This document shows, piece after piece, positions 51,145-60,433 of a stretch of 64,000 bases of DNA. Both the position numbers and the translations under genes were made by a program. Source of the stretch: Streptomyces sp. NBC_01264 (GTDB lineage: Bacteria; Actinomycetota; Actinomycetes; Streptomycetales; Streptomycetaceae); assembly GCF_026340675.1 (NCBI RefSeq), contig NZ_JAPEOX010000004.1:186001-250000 (forward strand), in the 5' to 3' direction. The notes below the pieces were generated by a model that did not search any database, was not told where the DNA came from, and saw nothing but the letters and a program-made list of their open reading frames with translations. Within the stretch, counting starts at the first letter, position 1, and every line of letters starts with the position of its first letter.

Positions 51145-53094
51145 TCAGCTCAGGCTGTCCTCCTCCTCCTCGTCGTCGTCCCCCGGGCCCTCCTCCCCGG
51201 TCCCGCCGTCGTCACCCTCGTCCTGCGCACCGTCCGCGTCGTCGACCTCGTCGGCCTCGTCGACGTCCTGTGCCTGCGCAGCGTCGGCGGCGGGCCGGTA
51301 GTAGTCCGCCAGGTCCTCCACGGCGAACAGCTCCTTGCCGTCGACGACCTTGCCCGCGGGGAAGTTGGAGCGGCGCCGCTTGTGCTGACGCATCAGCTCG
51401 GCGCTGACCTCGATGCCCTCCTCGGCCAGGCGCCGGGAGACCTCCGCGAGCGGCAGCAGCTCCACCTCCGGCTCCTGCTCCTCGGCCTCCGACGCACCCT
51501 CACCGGGCTCCAGCTCCAGCGCCTCGTCCTTGACCATGTTCACGGCCGTCGCGTCATCACCACTCCCCTGACCAGCGGGTATCGCCTCCTTCTTGGCCAT
51601 GGCGTCCCCCGTGAAGAGCGGGCGCGACTCCTGCAGGAGCGAGGGAAGCCGCTGCGGGCTCCGGGCCGGCGGCGAGCCGTACAAGTCCCGGGTGCTGTAC
51701 GCGAACTTCGTTCGCAGCTCCAGGGCGTGGGCGCGGAAGTCGTCCGGATCGGCGTACGGAACCTGGATCCACACCCGCCGGTTTCCTTCGACGATCAGCA
51801 TGCGGCCGGCCTGGTCGATCGACTCGGGCACCGGGCTCGTGTTGACGATCATTTTCCACTGATTCGCGTTGAAATTTCCCATGAGGATCATCCGGAACAT
51901 GTTGCGCAGGCCCCGGCTGCCGACGGCGGCCTCGCGAAGGTCCTGGAAGACGCCGATGATCGTCACGTTGACGTGGCGGCCCATGCGCATGATGGTCGCG
52001 ATGTCGCCCCAGATCGGGTCGCTGGCGGGGTCGCCCTTTTCCTTGTTCTCGTTCCACCACTCCTTGGAGGCGTCGCCGAATTCGTTGCCCTCTTCGAGAA
52101 TGAGGGTGAGCCGGTCGAAGTCCTTTCTGGGGTCGGTCTTCTTCACATAGTTCCGGGCCTCAACTTCCCTCGCGGCCCAGGAAATTGCCGACCTCATGTC
52201 GCCGATATTCCCCGGGTCGGTGAAGAGGTGAACTCCCTCGACGTTCTCGAAGCAGTTGATGCTCGCCATCTTGACGTCGATGCCGATGACCGTGGCGCGC
52301 TGCCGTACAAGCTGCGTGATCACCATCTGCAGGAACGACGACTTACCGCCTCCGGAGCCCACCGACAGGGCCCACATGGCGGTTTCGCCGGTCATCTCCT
52401 TGATGATCGGGCGCTGCCGCTCGTCGATACCCAGCACCAGCTGCCCCGGCTTGCACGCGGCGATGGCCTTCTGCACCACGTCGCTGAAGAAGTCGACCCG
52501 CTCGGGCGGCTCCAGCTTCGGCTTCGGCTTCTTCGGGGTGAACGTCACGTTGAAGGGGTGGTTTTTGAGGTTCCACTCCCCCGACCACACCTTGTCCGGT
52601 GTGCCCATCCGCTCCTGGATGAGCTTGCGCATCTGCTCCTTGAAGTCGCTCGGATCGTGCCAGCCGTCGGGAAGCCGGATGGACACGAAGGAGCGGTCGA
52701 TCGGGATGTTCAGCGCGCGCAGCCGCTGGTGGTCGTCCCAGCCGGAGAGCAGGTCCTTCAGCGCCAAGGACATCGGCACCACCAGGCTGCGCATGTGGTT
52801 GCGCCGCCCGCGGCCGCGTATCGCGGCGATGATCGCGACCGGAACAGCCGCTGCGCCGACGGCGATCGACACCCGGATCACCCGGTCGTGATCCTCCACC
52901 CACCACCACATCCACGCGGCCCATCCCGCCCAGGCCAGCAGCAGGAGCCGCACCAGGGCGATGCACCACCGCGGCATACCGCCCGGCGGCCGCGGCTCAC
53001 CGTCCATGGGGGCTCCGCTGACGAAGCGGCCGAAGCCGATCGCCCCCTGTTCCAGGCCGTCTTCGAGCTGCTTGTCGAATTCAGTCCGCGCCAT
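51145..53094 (-). CDS. FtsK/TcpA-type coupling ATPase
   Basis: 649 residues from ATG 53094. Two membrane helices lie at about 52-90. A soluble linker leads to the motor with Walker A SVGSGGGKSSFLQ (about 245-257), the Walker B-like DRLTLILEEGNEF (near 335), and an Arg-finger-like region NVTIIGVFQDLREA. The last 90 residues are acidic (EEEEDSL tail). TcpA-type proteins bind the DNA or relaxase and pump it through the channel. It is transcribed from its own promoter element. Confidence 0.85.
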   Translation of the reverse strand: MARTEFDKQLEDGLEQGAIGFGRFVSGAPMDGEPRPPGGMPRWCIALVRLLLLAWAGWAAWMWWWVEDHDRVIRVSIAVGAAAVPVAIIAAIRGRGRRNHMRSLVVPMSLALKDLLSGWDDHQRLRALNIPIDRSFVSIRLPDGWHDPSDFKEQMRKLIQERMGTPDKVWSGEWNLKNHPFNVTFTPKKPKPKLEPPERVDFFSDVVQKAIAACKPGQLVLGIDERQRPIIKEMTGETAMWALSVGSGGGKSSFLQMVITQLVRQRATVIGIDVKMASINCFENVEGVHLFTDPGNIGDMRSAISWAAREVEARNYVKKTDPRKDFDRLTLILEEGNEFGDASKEWWNENKEKGDPASDPIWGDIATIMRMGRHVNVTIIGVFQDLREAAVGSRGLRNMFRMILMGNFNANQWKMIVNTSPVPESIDQAGRMLIVEGNRRVWIQVPYADPDDFRAHALELRTKFAYSTRDLYGSPPARSPQRLPSLLQESRPLFTGDAMAKKEAIPAGQGSGDDATAVNMVKDEALELEPGEGASEAEEQEPEVELLPLAEVSRRLAEEGIEVSAELMRQHKRRRSNFPAGKVVDGKELFAVEDLADYYRPAADAAQAQDVDEADEVDDADGAQDEGDDGGTGEEGPGDDDEEEEDSLS

Positions 53095-53165
53095 GACCCA
53101 CCGTCCAATCCACGACTCAGCTCCTCTCGCTCCCGGCTGAGTGCGCGGGAGAACGATCAAGCTGA

Positions 53166-53199
53166 ACCGTAGAAAGATCGCCCTGTGGACAGAGTCCGG
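53166..53199 (-). promoter_or_regulatory. DnaA-box-like promoter element of the coupling ATPase gene
   Basis: On the minus strand this reads CCGGACTCTGTCCACAGG, then 10 nt, then TACGGT (53166-53171). The remainder of the 463-bp gap 53095-53557 shows no further supported feature. Confidence 0.7.
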
Positions 53200-53557
53200 C
53201 CTCGGGCCCCTGCGACGGCCGGCCTCTCCCGGACGCAGCGTCGACAGGGTCGCTCCGAGGGAGACGACCGACGCGAGGTGCCCTGCAGCGGCGGACCGTC
53301 ATGCCGGCGCGACGGCCCCGGACCGAACGTGCGTCGGCGCCGACGCCAGCGGCAGAAAGCCCGCCTCACCGCTCTCGGCAGCGGTGTTGGGATGCCCGAC
53401 CTCCCGGATCTGCTGCCCCGCCGGCGTCGGGCTCCTGAGCTTAGGATCGATCCTGGAGAAGATTCGAACAGTTCGAGCACGTGACTTGATGGGCCCCGGC
53501 AGCCAGCGGAGCTCCTCGGCCTCCCCCGCAGTGAGAGCGGCCGATGAGGGCGGCCCC

Positions 53558-55162
53558 TCACGACACCTCCTTCACCACCTTCAGCCTCTGCCCCCGCCGC
53601 CGCACGTCCTCTTCCTTCGCGATCTTGTGAGCCTGGCCTCGGTTCACCTCCCGTCCGTGCGCGGCAAGCCAGTCGACGATCGTCGGAGTGTGCGTCGACT
53701 CGAGGACGCCCACCGCGTACCTCACGGCGGCGGCGTTGGACCTCAAGGCGGCGATCGCCTGGGTATGCACCTCAACATCCTCCGCCTCGAGCTCCACGCT
53801 GCTCGACATGTCAGGTCCACGTCGATTCGGCGTCGCCTCCTCGATGGCCACGACAGCTTTCGGAGCAGCTCCTCCGTGCTCTCCTCCCCCCTCCCCCGCA
53901 GGCTCGTCGCGCGAGGTCGGGGCCGGCAGGTCAGGAGGCGAGCCGTCCGGCACTTCCGGGGGGTCGGCCTCTGGCGCCTCCGCGTCAGCCGTAGAGGAAG
54001 GAGCCCCGGCAGGTTGGCCGGGCTCACCCTCGACGGCCACCTCCGCCTCCTGGTCCCGACGGCTCGGTACCTCTGATCCGGCTTCGCGCGAGGGCAGGAT
54101 CGGCAAGTCAGGAGGCGAGCCGTCCGGCACTTCCGGGGGGTCGGCCTCTGGCGCCTCCGCGTCAGCCGTAGAGGAAGGAGCCCCGGCAGGTTGGCCGGGC
54201 TCACCCTCGACGGCCACCTCCGCCTCCTGGTCCCGACGGCTCGGTACCTCTGATCCGGCTTCGCACGCAGATGCGGCAGCACCGGATGCGGCAGCCCGCG
54301 TCGCTGGCTCCGGACCTACCGCGACCGCCACTCCCCCGCCCTCCGACGTGGTGCTGCCGATCGGCGATACATCCCCAACGGGTGCGCCGCCAGGAGGTAG
54401 CTCGTCGTAGGCGAGAGAGGCCGCGTCCCGGTCGGCGACTTCCGGGACTGTGCTATCAGCATCCGGCTCCTGGGAAAGCGACGGAGACATTGCATCGAGC
54501 GGCACGCCGTACCGGGCAATCCGTAGGGGCAACAGCTCCTCCACCGGTGCTTTCCACCGCCATGCGCGACCGAACCGGCTTCGCAGGCGCGCCTGGTAGA
54601 TCAGCCTCTGCTGCTCCGCTGCGATGACATCGTCGTACCTACGAATCTCCCAGAGCATCATCCTCCGCCACAACCGAAAGGTCGGGAGAGGGGCAAGCAG
54701 CCACCTCCAGAGGCGCACCCCCTCCATATGGCGGTCAGCAGTTATCGCAGCCAGCCGCCCGACGGCATGACGGGCTGCCTCCACCGTCACGACGAAGAGC
54801 ACTGGAATCACTCCGTGCATCCCGACGCCCACGGGGTCCGGCCACGCCGCGGCGCCATTGAAGGCAATCGTCGCCGCGGTCAGAAGCCAAGCCGCCTGCC
54901 TGAGCATGGGGAACGGAATCCGTAGCCATGTCAGCAACAGGTCCAGCGCGAGCAAGACTGCGATCCCCGCGTCCACCCCGATCGGGAAGACGGTCGCGAA
55001 GGCTCCGAACCCCTTCTGTTCAGCCAGCTCGCGGACGGCCGCGTACGATCCCGCGAATCCGATGGCCGCAATGACCAACGCTCCCGCGACGACAACGCCT
55101 ATGAGGATGCGCTGGGTTCGGTTCAGGACGACGTCCCCTGTGCTGCGCTCCACACTTTCCAC
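53558..55162 (-). CDS. DUF2637 membrane protein with recent internal duplication
   Basis: 534 residues from GTG 55162 (GTG 55153 is an alternative with better spacing from GGAGGGA). Four hydrophobic helices in the first 140 residues have the DUF2637 pattern RTQRILIGVVVAGALVIAAIGFAGSYAAVRELA ... FPIGVDAGIAVLLALDLLLTW. A helical segment follows, then a long disordered Glu/Pro/Ala region, and a C-terminal winged-helix-like segment (TPTIVDWLAAHGREVNRGQAHKIAKEED). DUF2637 includes spread proteins of Streptomyces plasmids. The disordered region contains two nearly identical blocks of 53 codons. Confidence 0.8.
   Translation of the reverse strand: MESVERSTGDVVLNRTQRILIGVVVAGALVIAAIGFAGSYAAVRELAEQKGFGAFATVFPIGVDAGIAVLLALDLLLTWLRIPFPMLRQAAWLLTAATIAFNGAAAWPDPVGVGMHGVIPVLFVVTVEAARHAVGRLAAITADRHMEGVRLWRWLLAPLPTFRLWRRMMLWEIRRYDDVIAAEQQRLIYQARLRSRFGRAWRWKAPVEELLPLRIARYGVPLDAMSPSLSQEPDADSTVPEVADRDAASLAYDELPPGGAPVGDVSPIGSTTSEGGGVAVAVGPEPATRAAASGAAASACEAGSEVPSRRDQEAEVAVEGEPGQPAGAPSSTADAEAPEADPPEVPDGSPPDLPILPSREAGSEVPSRRDQEAEVAVEGEPGQPAGAPSSTADAEAPEADPPEVPDGSPPDLPAPTSRDEPAGEGGGEHGGAAPKAVVAIEEATPNRRGPDMSSSVELEAEDVEVHTQAIAALRSNAAAVRYAVGVLESTHTPTIVDWLAAHGREVNRGQAHKIAKEEDVRRRGQRLKVVKEVS
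53930..54264 (-). repeat. Direct tandem repeat inside the DUF2637 gene
   Basis: Copies at 53930-54087 and 54107-54264 (158 bp each) agree at every base I compared. The offset of 177 bp is 59 codons, so the frame is kept. Confidence 0.9.
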
Positions 55163-55188
55163 TCCCTCCAGACTCTCCGAGTGTGGCT

Positions 55189-55222
55189 AGCGTGCAGAGA
55201 TCCACCTGTGGACAGAGTCCGG
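55189..55222 (-). promoter_or_regulatory. DnaA-box-like promoter element of the DUF2637 gene
   Basis: On the minus strand this reads CCGGACTCTGTCCACAGG, then 10 nt, then CACGCT. Confidence 0.65.
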
Positions 55223-55420
55223 AACTCGCCTTCCTACGATCGACGAAGACCCGACGCCACCGTTTGGGTGAAGTTGGGCCGCCTCGCGATCACCCTGATC
55301 GCCACGAGGCATATACAGAAGTAGGGCCCTCATCAAGTCGACTCACCCCGCGTGCACGAACTGACAACGCTAAGGGGACCAGTGGTGCCTAGCACGCCTG
55401 GTCCCGTTCAGGCTCGACTT

Positions 55421-57129
55421 GGGTACCGGGGTACTCAACGACACTCCTGAAGGCCTGCAGCTCGAGCTGGGTACGCGCCCTGACGCGATCAGCCGGCGCT
55501 GGGTACCCGGGGTACCCAACCACCGGCCCCCCGCCTGCTGGGTACCCGGGGTACCCAACCCGATCGAGAGCCCTCCGTCTGCTGGGTACCCGGGGTACCC
55601 GGCGCAATCAGCCGGCAGCGGACCGCGGCCCGCTGGGTACCCGGGGCCCGGGGGCGGACGGCCGGCGGCGGACGGCGGACCGCTGGGTACCCGGGGTACC
55701 CAACCCGATCGAGGCCTCTCCGTCTGCCGGGTACCCGGGGTACCCGGCGGCGGACGGCCGCCTGCTGGGTACCCGGGGTACCCGGCGCGATCAGCCGGCA
55801 GCGGACCGCGGCCCGCTGGGTACCCCGGGTACCCAACCACCGGTCCCCCGCGCTGAAGGACCGGATCAGCTCACGATCCGACCGGGTACCCGGGGTACCC
55901 AACCCGATCGGCCGGCGGCGGACGGCGGACCGCCGGGTACCCGGGGTACCCAACCCGATCGAGGCCTCTCCGTCTGCCGGGTACCCGGGGTACCCGGCGG
56001 CGGACGGCCGCCTGCTGGGTACCCGGGGTACCCGGCGGCGGACGGCGGCGGACGGCCGGCGGCGGACCGCGGACCGCTGGGTACCCGGGGTACCCAACCA
56101 CCGGTCCCCCGCCTGTTGGGTACCCGGGGTACCCAACCACCGGTCCCCCGCGCTGAAGGACCGGATCAGCTCACGATCCGACCGGGTACCCGGGGTACCC
56201 AACCCGATCGAGGCCCCCGCCTGCCGGGTACCCGGGGTACCCGGCGCGATCGAGAGCCCTCCGTCTGCTGGGTACCCGGGGTACCCGGCGGCGGACGGCG
56301 GCGGACGGCGGCGGACGGCCGGCGGACCGCGGACCGCTGGGTACCCGGGGTACCCAACCACCGGCCCCCCGCCTGCTGGGTACCCCGGGGTACCCAACCA
56401 CCGGTCCCCCGCGCTGAAGGACCGAATCAGCTCACGATCCGACCGGGTACCCGGGGTACCCAACCCGATCGAGGCCCCCGCCTGCCGGGTACCCGGGGTA
56501 CCCGGCGCGATCAGCTGGCAGCGGACCGCGGCCCGCTGGGTACCCGGGGTACCCAACCACCGGCCCCCCGCGTGCTCGGTACCCGGGGTACCCAACCCGA
56601 TCGAGGCCACTCCGCCCGTTGGGTACCCGGGGTACCCGGCGCGATCGAGAGCCCTCCGTCTGCTGGGTACCCGGGGTACCCGGCGCGATCAGCCGGCAGC
56701 GGACCGCGGCCCGCTGGGTACCCCGGGTACCCAACCACCGGTCCCCCGCGCTGAAGGACCGAATCAGCTCACGATCCGACCGGGTACCCGGGGTACCCAA
56801 CCCGATCGAGGCCCCCGCCTGCCGGGTACCCGGGGTACCCGGCGCGATCAGCTGGCAGCGGACCGCTGGGTACCCGGGGTACCCGGCGCGATCGAGGCCT
56901 CTCCGCCCGTTGGGTACCCGGGGTACCCGGCGCGACCAGCCAGCGGCGGACCGCGGCCTGCTGGGTACCCGGGGTACCCGGCGGCGGACCGCTGGGTACC
57001 CCGGGGTACCCAACCATCGGCCCCCGCGCTGAAGGACCGGATCAGCTCACGATCCGACCGGGTACCCGGGGTACCCAACCCGATCGGCCGGCGGCGGACG
57101 GCGGACCGCTGGGTACCCGGGGTACCCGC
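55421..57129. repeat. Iteron array of GGGTACCCGGGGTACCC, putative centromere
   Basis: About 35 copies of the 17-mer GGGTACCCGGGGTACCC or its reverse complement by eye count, most of them exact, spaced roughly 35-65 bp apart. Each copy is near-palindromic, built of two GGTACC cores. The first copies (55421, 55635) are degenerate. Spacers reuse a few short modules, such as AACCCGATCGAGGCC and GCGGACGGCGG, and groups of copies form higher-order repeats. The array sits immediately beyond the terminator of the parAB operon. One further copy, GGGTACCTGGGGTACCC, lies upstream of parA at 59899-59915. This is the arrangement of a partition centromere. An origin or termination function is an alternative. 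Confidence 0.85.
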
Positions 57130-57217
57130 CGGGAACCTGCTGACGGGCGGTCCTCTCGGAGCGACGTGGGACTTTTCGGCGGTAGCAGTCACGTGCGGGC
57201 GCGGACTTGACCAAACA

Positions 57218-57254
57218 CGACGGAGGCCCGGCGCGTAGCGCCGGGCCTCCGTCG
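57218..57254 (-). terminator. Terminator of the parAB operon
   Basis: Perfect 17-bp stem CGACGGAGGCCCGGCGC / GCGCCGGGCCTCCGTCG with a 3-nt loop, followed on the minus strand by TGTTTGG. It is 10 bp beyond the parB stop. Confidence 0.9.
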
Positions 57255-57264
57255 GAACTGCCAA

Positions 57265-58320
57265 TCAGCCGGAAGCCTCGGACAGATCGATTCCAAACTC
57301 CTCGCAGAGTTCCTGAGCCATCTTCATGAACTCTATGGCTGCCTCCCTTGCCCGCGGCTCATCGGTCTCCCGGAGAGAGCGAATGGCCTCCTTGGCGTGA
57401 ACTGCCTGCACCGCCTTATCGTGATCCGCCACGGACGTCCGCGACGACGGCACGACCGTCTTCGGCTTCTGTTCGACCGGCTCGGCGAAACCGAGGAACG
57501 CAGCTGCCTCTTGGAGGGTCTTCTCCGTGATCTTCTTCCGTGAAGCCTCTGCCCAGGTCTGGCGGACCGCGTCCGGTCCGAACGACTTGAGGACAGGACA
57601 CAGGGGCCGGAGATGCTTCTCGACGAGCTCCATCGAGGTCACCGACTCGAGTGCCATGACGACCGGCGCCGCCCGGATGATCTTGTTGGCGTAGTTCTTC
57701 CCGAACCCAAAACGCGCCTTGATCAAAGCGTCGAAGTCAGGGAGTCCGAGCACCTCCCACAGCTTCTCCTCCTTGATGGCCAGGAAGTTCTGCCCCTGCA
57801 CAATCATCTTCTGCTGCTTGACGCGCTGTTCGTTGGCGCGACCCGCCATCTCGGCCTGAGCGATCCCTCGGGCGTAGTGAGCCAGGCGTTCTTTCGGGTC
57901 TTCGCTCTGCGGCCGCGTGAAGGGACGAATCTCGACGTACCCATTCTGATCACGGTCTGCGGGCAGCTGAACCAGCCCATCGCCATCGTCTCCAGGTAGC
58001 AGGAGCTCGCTCCCGGCGTCATCACCGTGCGCCTCTTCAACCCCGTGGCTGGTGCCGTCGGGTAGATCGCCGGAGAGTCCCTCGCCGGAGGTCTCGCCAG
58101 ATGCAGGGCTGCCGTCGCTGCGACCTTCCCCGTGTTCATCAGTATCGGCGGTGGCTTCGACCTGATCCTCAGCTGCTTGAGCCTTCTGCTGCTCGGCCTG
58201 CCGCTCGGCCTCCCACTCGGCACGAACCTGCTCTCGGGTTCGAACGGCTGGAACTGCCCCGCCCTCTGGCTGACCGCTCGTCGATCCTTTCGGGAGAGAC
58301 GAGGGCCGGTACTTGCTCAT
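57265..58320 (-). CDS. parB: ParB-like DNA-binding partition protein
   Basis: A 351-residue protein whose start overlaps the parA stop (ATGA). The first 130 residues are acidic and disordered. Residues 135-255 contain the helix-turn-helix segment WEVLGLPDFDALIKARFGFGKNYANKIIRAAPVVMALES. The C-terminus is helical. It lacks the classical ParB CTP-binding boxes, as do many plasmid centromere-binding proteins. Coupling to parA and the adjacent repeat array support the role of centromere-binding protein. The symbol is by position, not by clear homology. Confidence 0.7.
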   Translation of the reverse strand: MSKYRPSSLPKGSTSGQPEGGAVPAVRTREQVRAEWEAERQAEQQKAQAAEDQVEATADTDEHGEGRSDGSPASGETSGEGLSGDLPDGTSHGVEEAHGDDAGSELLLPGDDGDGLVQLPADRDQNGYVEIRPFTRPQSEDPKERLAHYARGIAQAEMAGRANEQRVKQQKMIVQGQNFLAIKEEKLWEVLGLPDFDALIKARFGFGKNYANKIIRAAPVVMALESVTSMELVEKHLRPLCPVLKSFGPDAVRQTWAEASRKKITEKTLQEAAAFLGFAEPVEQKPKTVVPSSRTSVADHDKAVQAVHAKEAIRSLRETDEPRAREAAIEFMKMAQELCEEFGIDLSEASG

Positions 58321-59522
58321 GCTGCGAGCTCCTTAGCCAGTTTCCGCATCGCCTCAGCCTGCGGGCAGTCAGCGGCGTACTGGAACAGCGGGATTTCATA
58401 GTCCGAAGACTCACGACCCTCGATGCTGTCCTTCAACTCCGCCAGGACGATGGGGGAGTGGAGGGTGTTCCACTCGTCGTAGAACCCCTTCGTCACCGTG
58501 CCCTTCCGCGAGTCGTAGGCGTTGATGATGAATCCGAGCTGATCGACCTCGATCCGCATGTTCTTACACGTGGTGTCGATCTGCCCCTTGAGGAGGTTGT
58601 AGGCACGGAAGGATGAGCGGTCCGACCAGACCGGGATGAGGATCCCGGAGTGGTCGATCAGCTCCCCGGGCCGGCGATGGACGAAGTCGATCGCGAGCTC
58701 CATGCCCAGTCCGAGGTTCGGGGGTCCGTCGAGAACGATCACGTCGTAGTCGTCCTCGACCGGCTCGAGGGCCCTTCGGAGGCACGTGTCGCGGCCGGCA
58801 GACATCGTGGCGAGAGCTGCATCCATGAGGAACGCGTCCTCGAACACCGGCAGTATGTGGAGGCGGCCGTCGAACATCGGGCCTGGGTTGATCTCCCGCC
58901 CCTCCATCGGCACTTCCTCGAGCGCGATGATCGAGCGTCGAAGGTGCTGGGTCGCCTTACCGAGCATGTGCTGAAGGAGGCTGTCACCACCTGTCGGCAG
59001 CTCAGCGACTTGAAGTCGAGCTGAGAGGTGACCCTGCGGGTCGTAGTCGACGATCAGGACCTTCAGGCCGAGTTCGGCGAAAGCTTGGGCGAGGGCTGCC
59101 GCGATGAACGTCTTCCCTACGCCCCCCTTCTGGTTGCCGACGAGGATGCGCTTGACCGGCTGTCGAACCAGCCGGTCAACGGGGGAGGGGTGGCGAAGAA
59201 GCCAGTAGGTGATCGCCTGAGCGATGCCCTGAACCTTCGTCAGGTTCCTTGCGTCACACTCTCGCTCGAAGCGCTCGACGCCACCAGCGGGCACGTAGGA
59301 GGCCCAGGACTTCGCGCCCTTGACGTCGACCTTGTCGACGTCGGCGTTCTCGTACCAGAGGTTCAGCGCGTTCACGATGGCGTCGGAGACGTTCAGGCCG
59401 TGCTCGGCAGCGCGGATCTTCAAGTCCCTACGCATCTCCGGCATGACGTTGGCGATGAGTTTTTCAGTGCCGGATTCACTGTTGGGGGTGGTCATGGAGG
59501 GCAACATATCAGTCACCGACAT
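58317..59522 (-). CDS. parA: ParA partition ATPase with N-terminal DNA-binding extension
   Basis: 401 residues from ATG 59522. A -10-like TACCGC (59529-59534) ends 6 nt before this ATG and there is no ribosome site, so a leaderless transcript is likely. ATG 59507 or 59495 would shorten it. The deviant Walker A GNQKGGVGKTF is at about 129-139. Other ParA motifs are DYDPQGHLSARL (A') and YDVIVLDGPPNLGL (B). The first 120 residues resemble a ribbon-helix-helix or HTH extension (EKLIANVMPEMRRDLKIRAAEHGLNVSDAIV). ParA ATPases that carry such a domain repress their own operon. Confidence 0.9.
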   Translation of the reverse strand: MSVTDMLPSMTTPNSESGTEKLIANVMPEMRRDLKIRAAEHGLNVSDAIVNALNLWYENADVDKVDVKGAKSWASYVPAGGVERFERECDARNLTKVQGIAQAITYWLLRHPSPVDRLVRQPVKRILVGNQKGGVGKTFIAAALAQAFAELGLKVLIVDYDPQGHLSARLQVAELPTGGDSLLQHMLGKATQHLRRSIIALEEVPMEGREINPGPMFDGRLHILPVFEDAFLMDAALATMSAGRDTCLRRALEPVEDDYDVIVLDGPPNLGLGMELAIDFVHRRPGELIDHSGILIPVWSDRSSFRAYNLLKGQIDTTCKNMRIEVDQLGFIINAYDSRKGTVTKGFYDEWNTLHSPIVLAELKDSIEGRESSDYEIPLFQYAADCPQAEAMRKLAKELAA

Positions 59523-59898
59523 GTCAGTGCGGTAGGCTGCCAGGAGTCGCCCAAGATGATCATGTTTCCGGTGTCCATACTGCGCTAATTGGGGGACTCC
59601 CCGCGGCGCTAGTGGGACATACCGGGCACAGAACATCGCCTGCCTCACTCGACTGCCGGTCCGTCACCTGCGCGTGTGACTGACTAACTTGTACGTCTCA
59701 GCGGCCTCGATGTCACGACGATCCCAACTCACCGCACCTCCTCGCGATCCAACCCTCAAACGCGGTCAGGTTCCGCGCCGGATGAGGCCTTGGAACAGCC
59801 AGCGCACCGATAGGTCAGCGCGACGGTTCGTCCGCTGCTCCATGTCAAACGCCGGCTCATCGGCATTCGCTTGGCTGTCTTGCACGACTCGTCGACGT

Positions 59899-59915
59899 GG
59901 GTACCTGGGGTACCC
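59899..59915. repeat. Lone iteron copy upstream of parA
   Basis: GGGTACCTGGGGTACCC, one base different from the array consensus. It lies 377 bp upstream of the parA start. Confidence 0.85.
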
Positions 59916-60400
59916 GCTGTCCGCCTCCTGCGAGTTCTGCAGCTCCACCGGCGCGCAGATGTTGGATGCGTTTCCACATCAGCGCGGCGCGCAACAAGCG
60001 CAAAACCGCACACGAAATTGAGCGGCGGAATAGTTTTCAAGTCGCCAAAATAAATTACGAAACTGAACTCTACTTTGCCCTGTGAGTTGTCGTTCTGCTC
60101 CGGGAAAATGAACGCGTCTGATAGTCAACTGATTGAGCGCCACGCCCGACAAAACCAGCAACACCGCAGGTCAGCGAGGGTGTATGGTACGAGCCTCTAA
60201 TTGAATTTCGCGATTCTCGATTACTCGAATAGGGTCGCAAAATCCAGAGGGTCAGGACTCCTGCGCCTGGCAGCCCGCATGGGTAGCGCCCACTTTTTAG
60301 GCTCACTTGTTTCTGTTCTCGACGCGAGGAGGAGCGGTGCTGATGACCACCTGTGCAGCACACGCGTTCACCAAGCGTGCGGCGATCAGCGCGCCAGGGC

Positions 60401-60433
60401 CGGAACTTATCCACAGGCGCGAGCTTGCAGGAT
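60401..60433 (+). promoter_or_regulatory. DnaA-box-like promoter element before the 60587 gene
   Basis: CGGAACTTATCCACAGG (60401-60417), then 10 nt, then CAGGAT (60428-60433). TTATCCACA is a consensus DnaA box. A 9-bp hairpin follows at 60450-60474. Confidence 0.7.

Noticed and set aside
55421..57129. CRISPR array
   Set aside because: Spacers are repeated modules of variable length, repeats occur in both orientations, and no cas gene is present.
55370..57264. Long frames on both strands through the iteron array, with collagen-like GTPGTQ or GYPGYPA patterns
   Set aside because: They are translations of the 17-mer repeat. Spacers are not multiples of three, several frames are open at once, and there are no ribosome sites.
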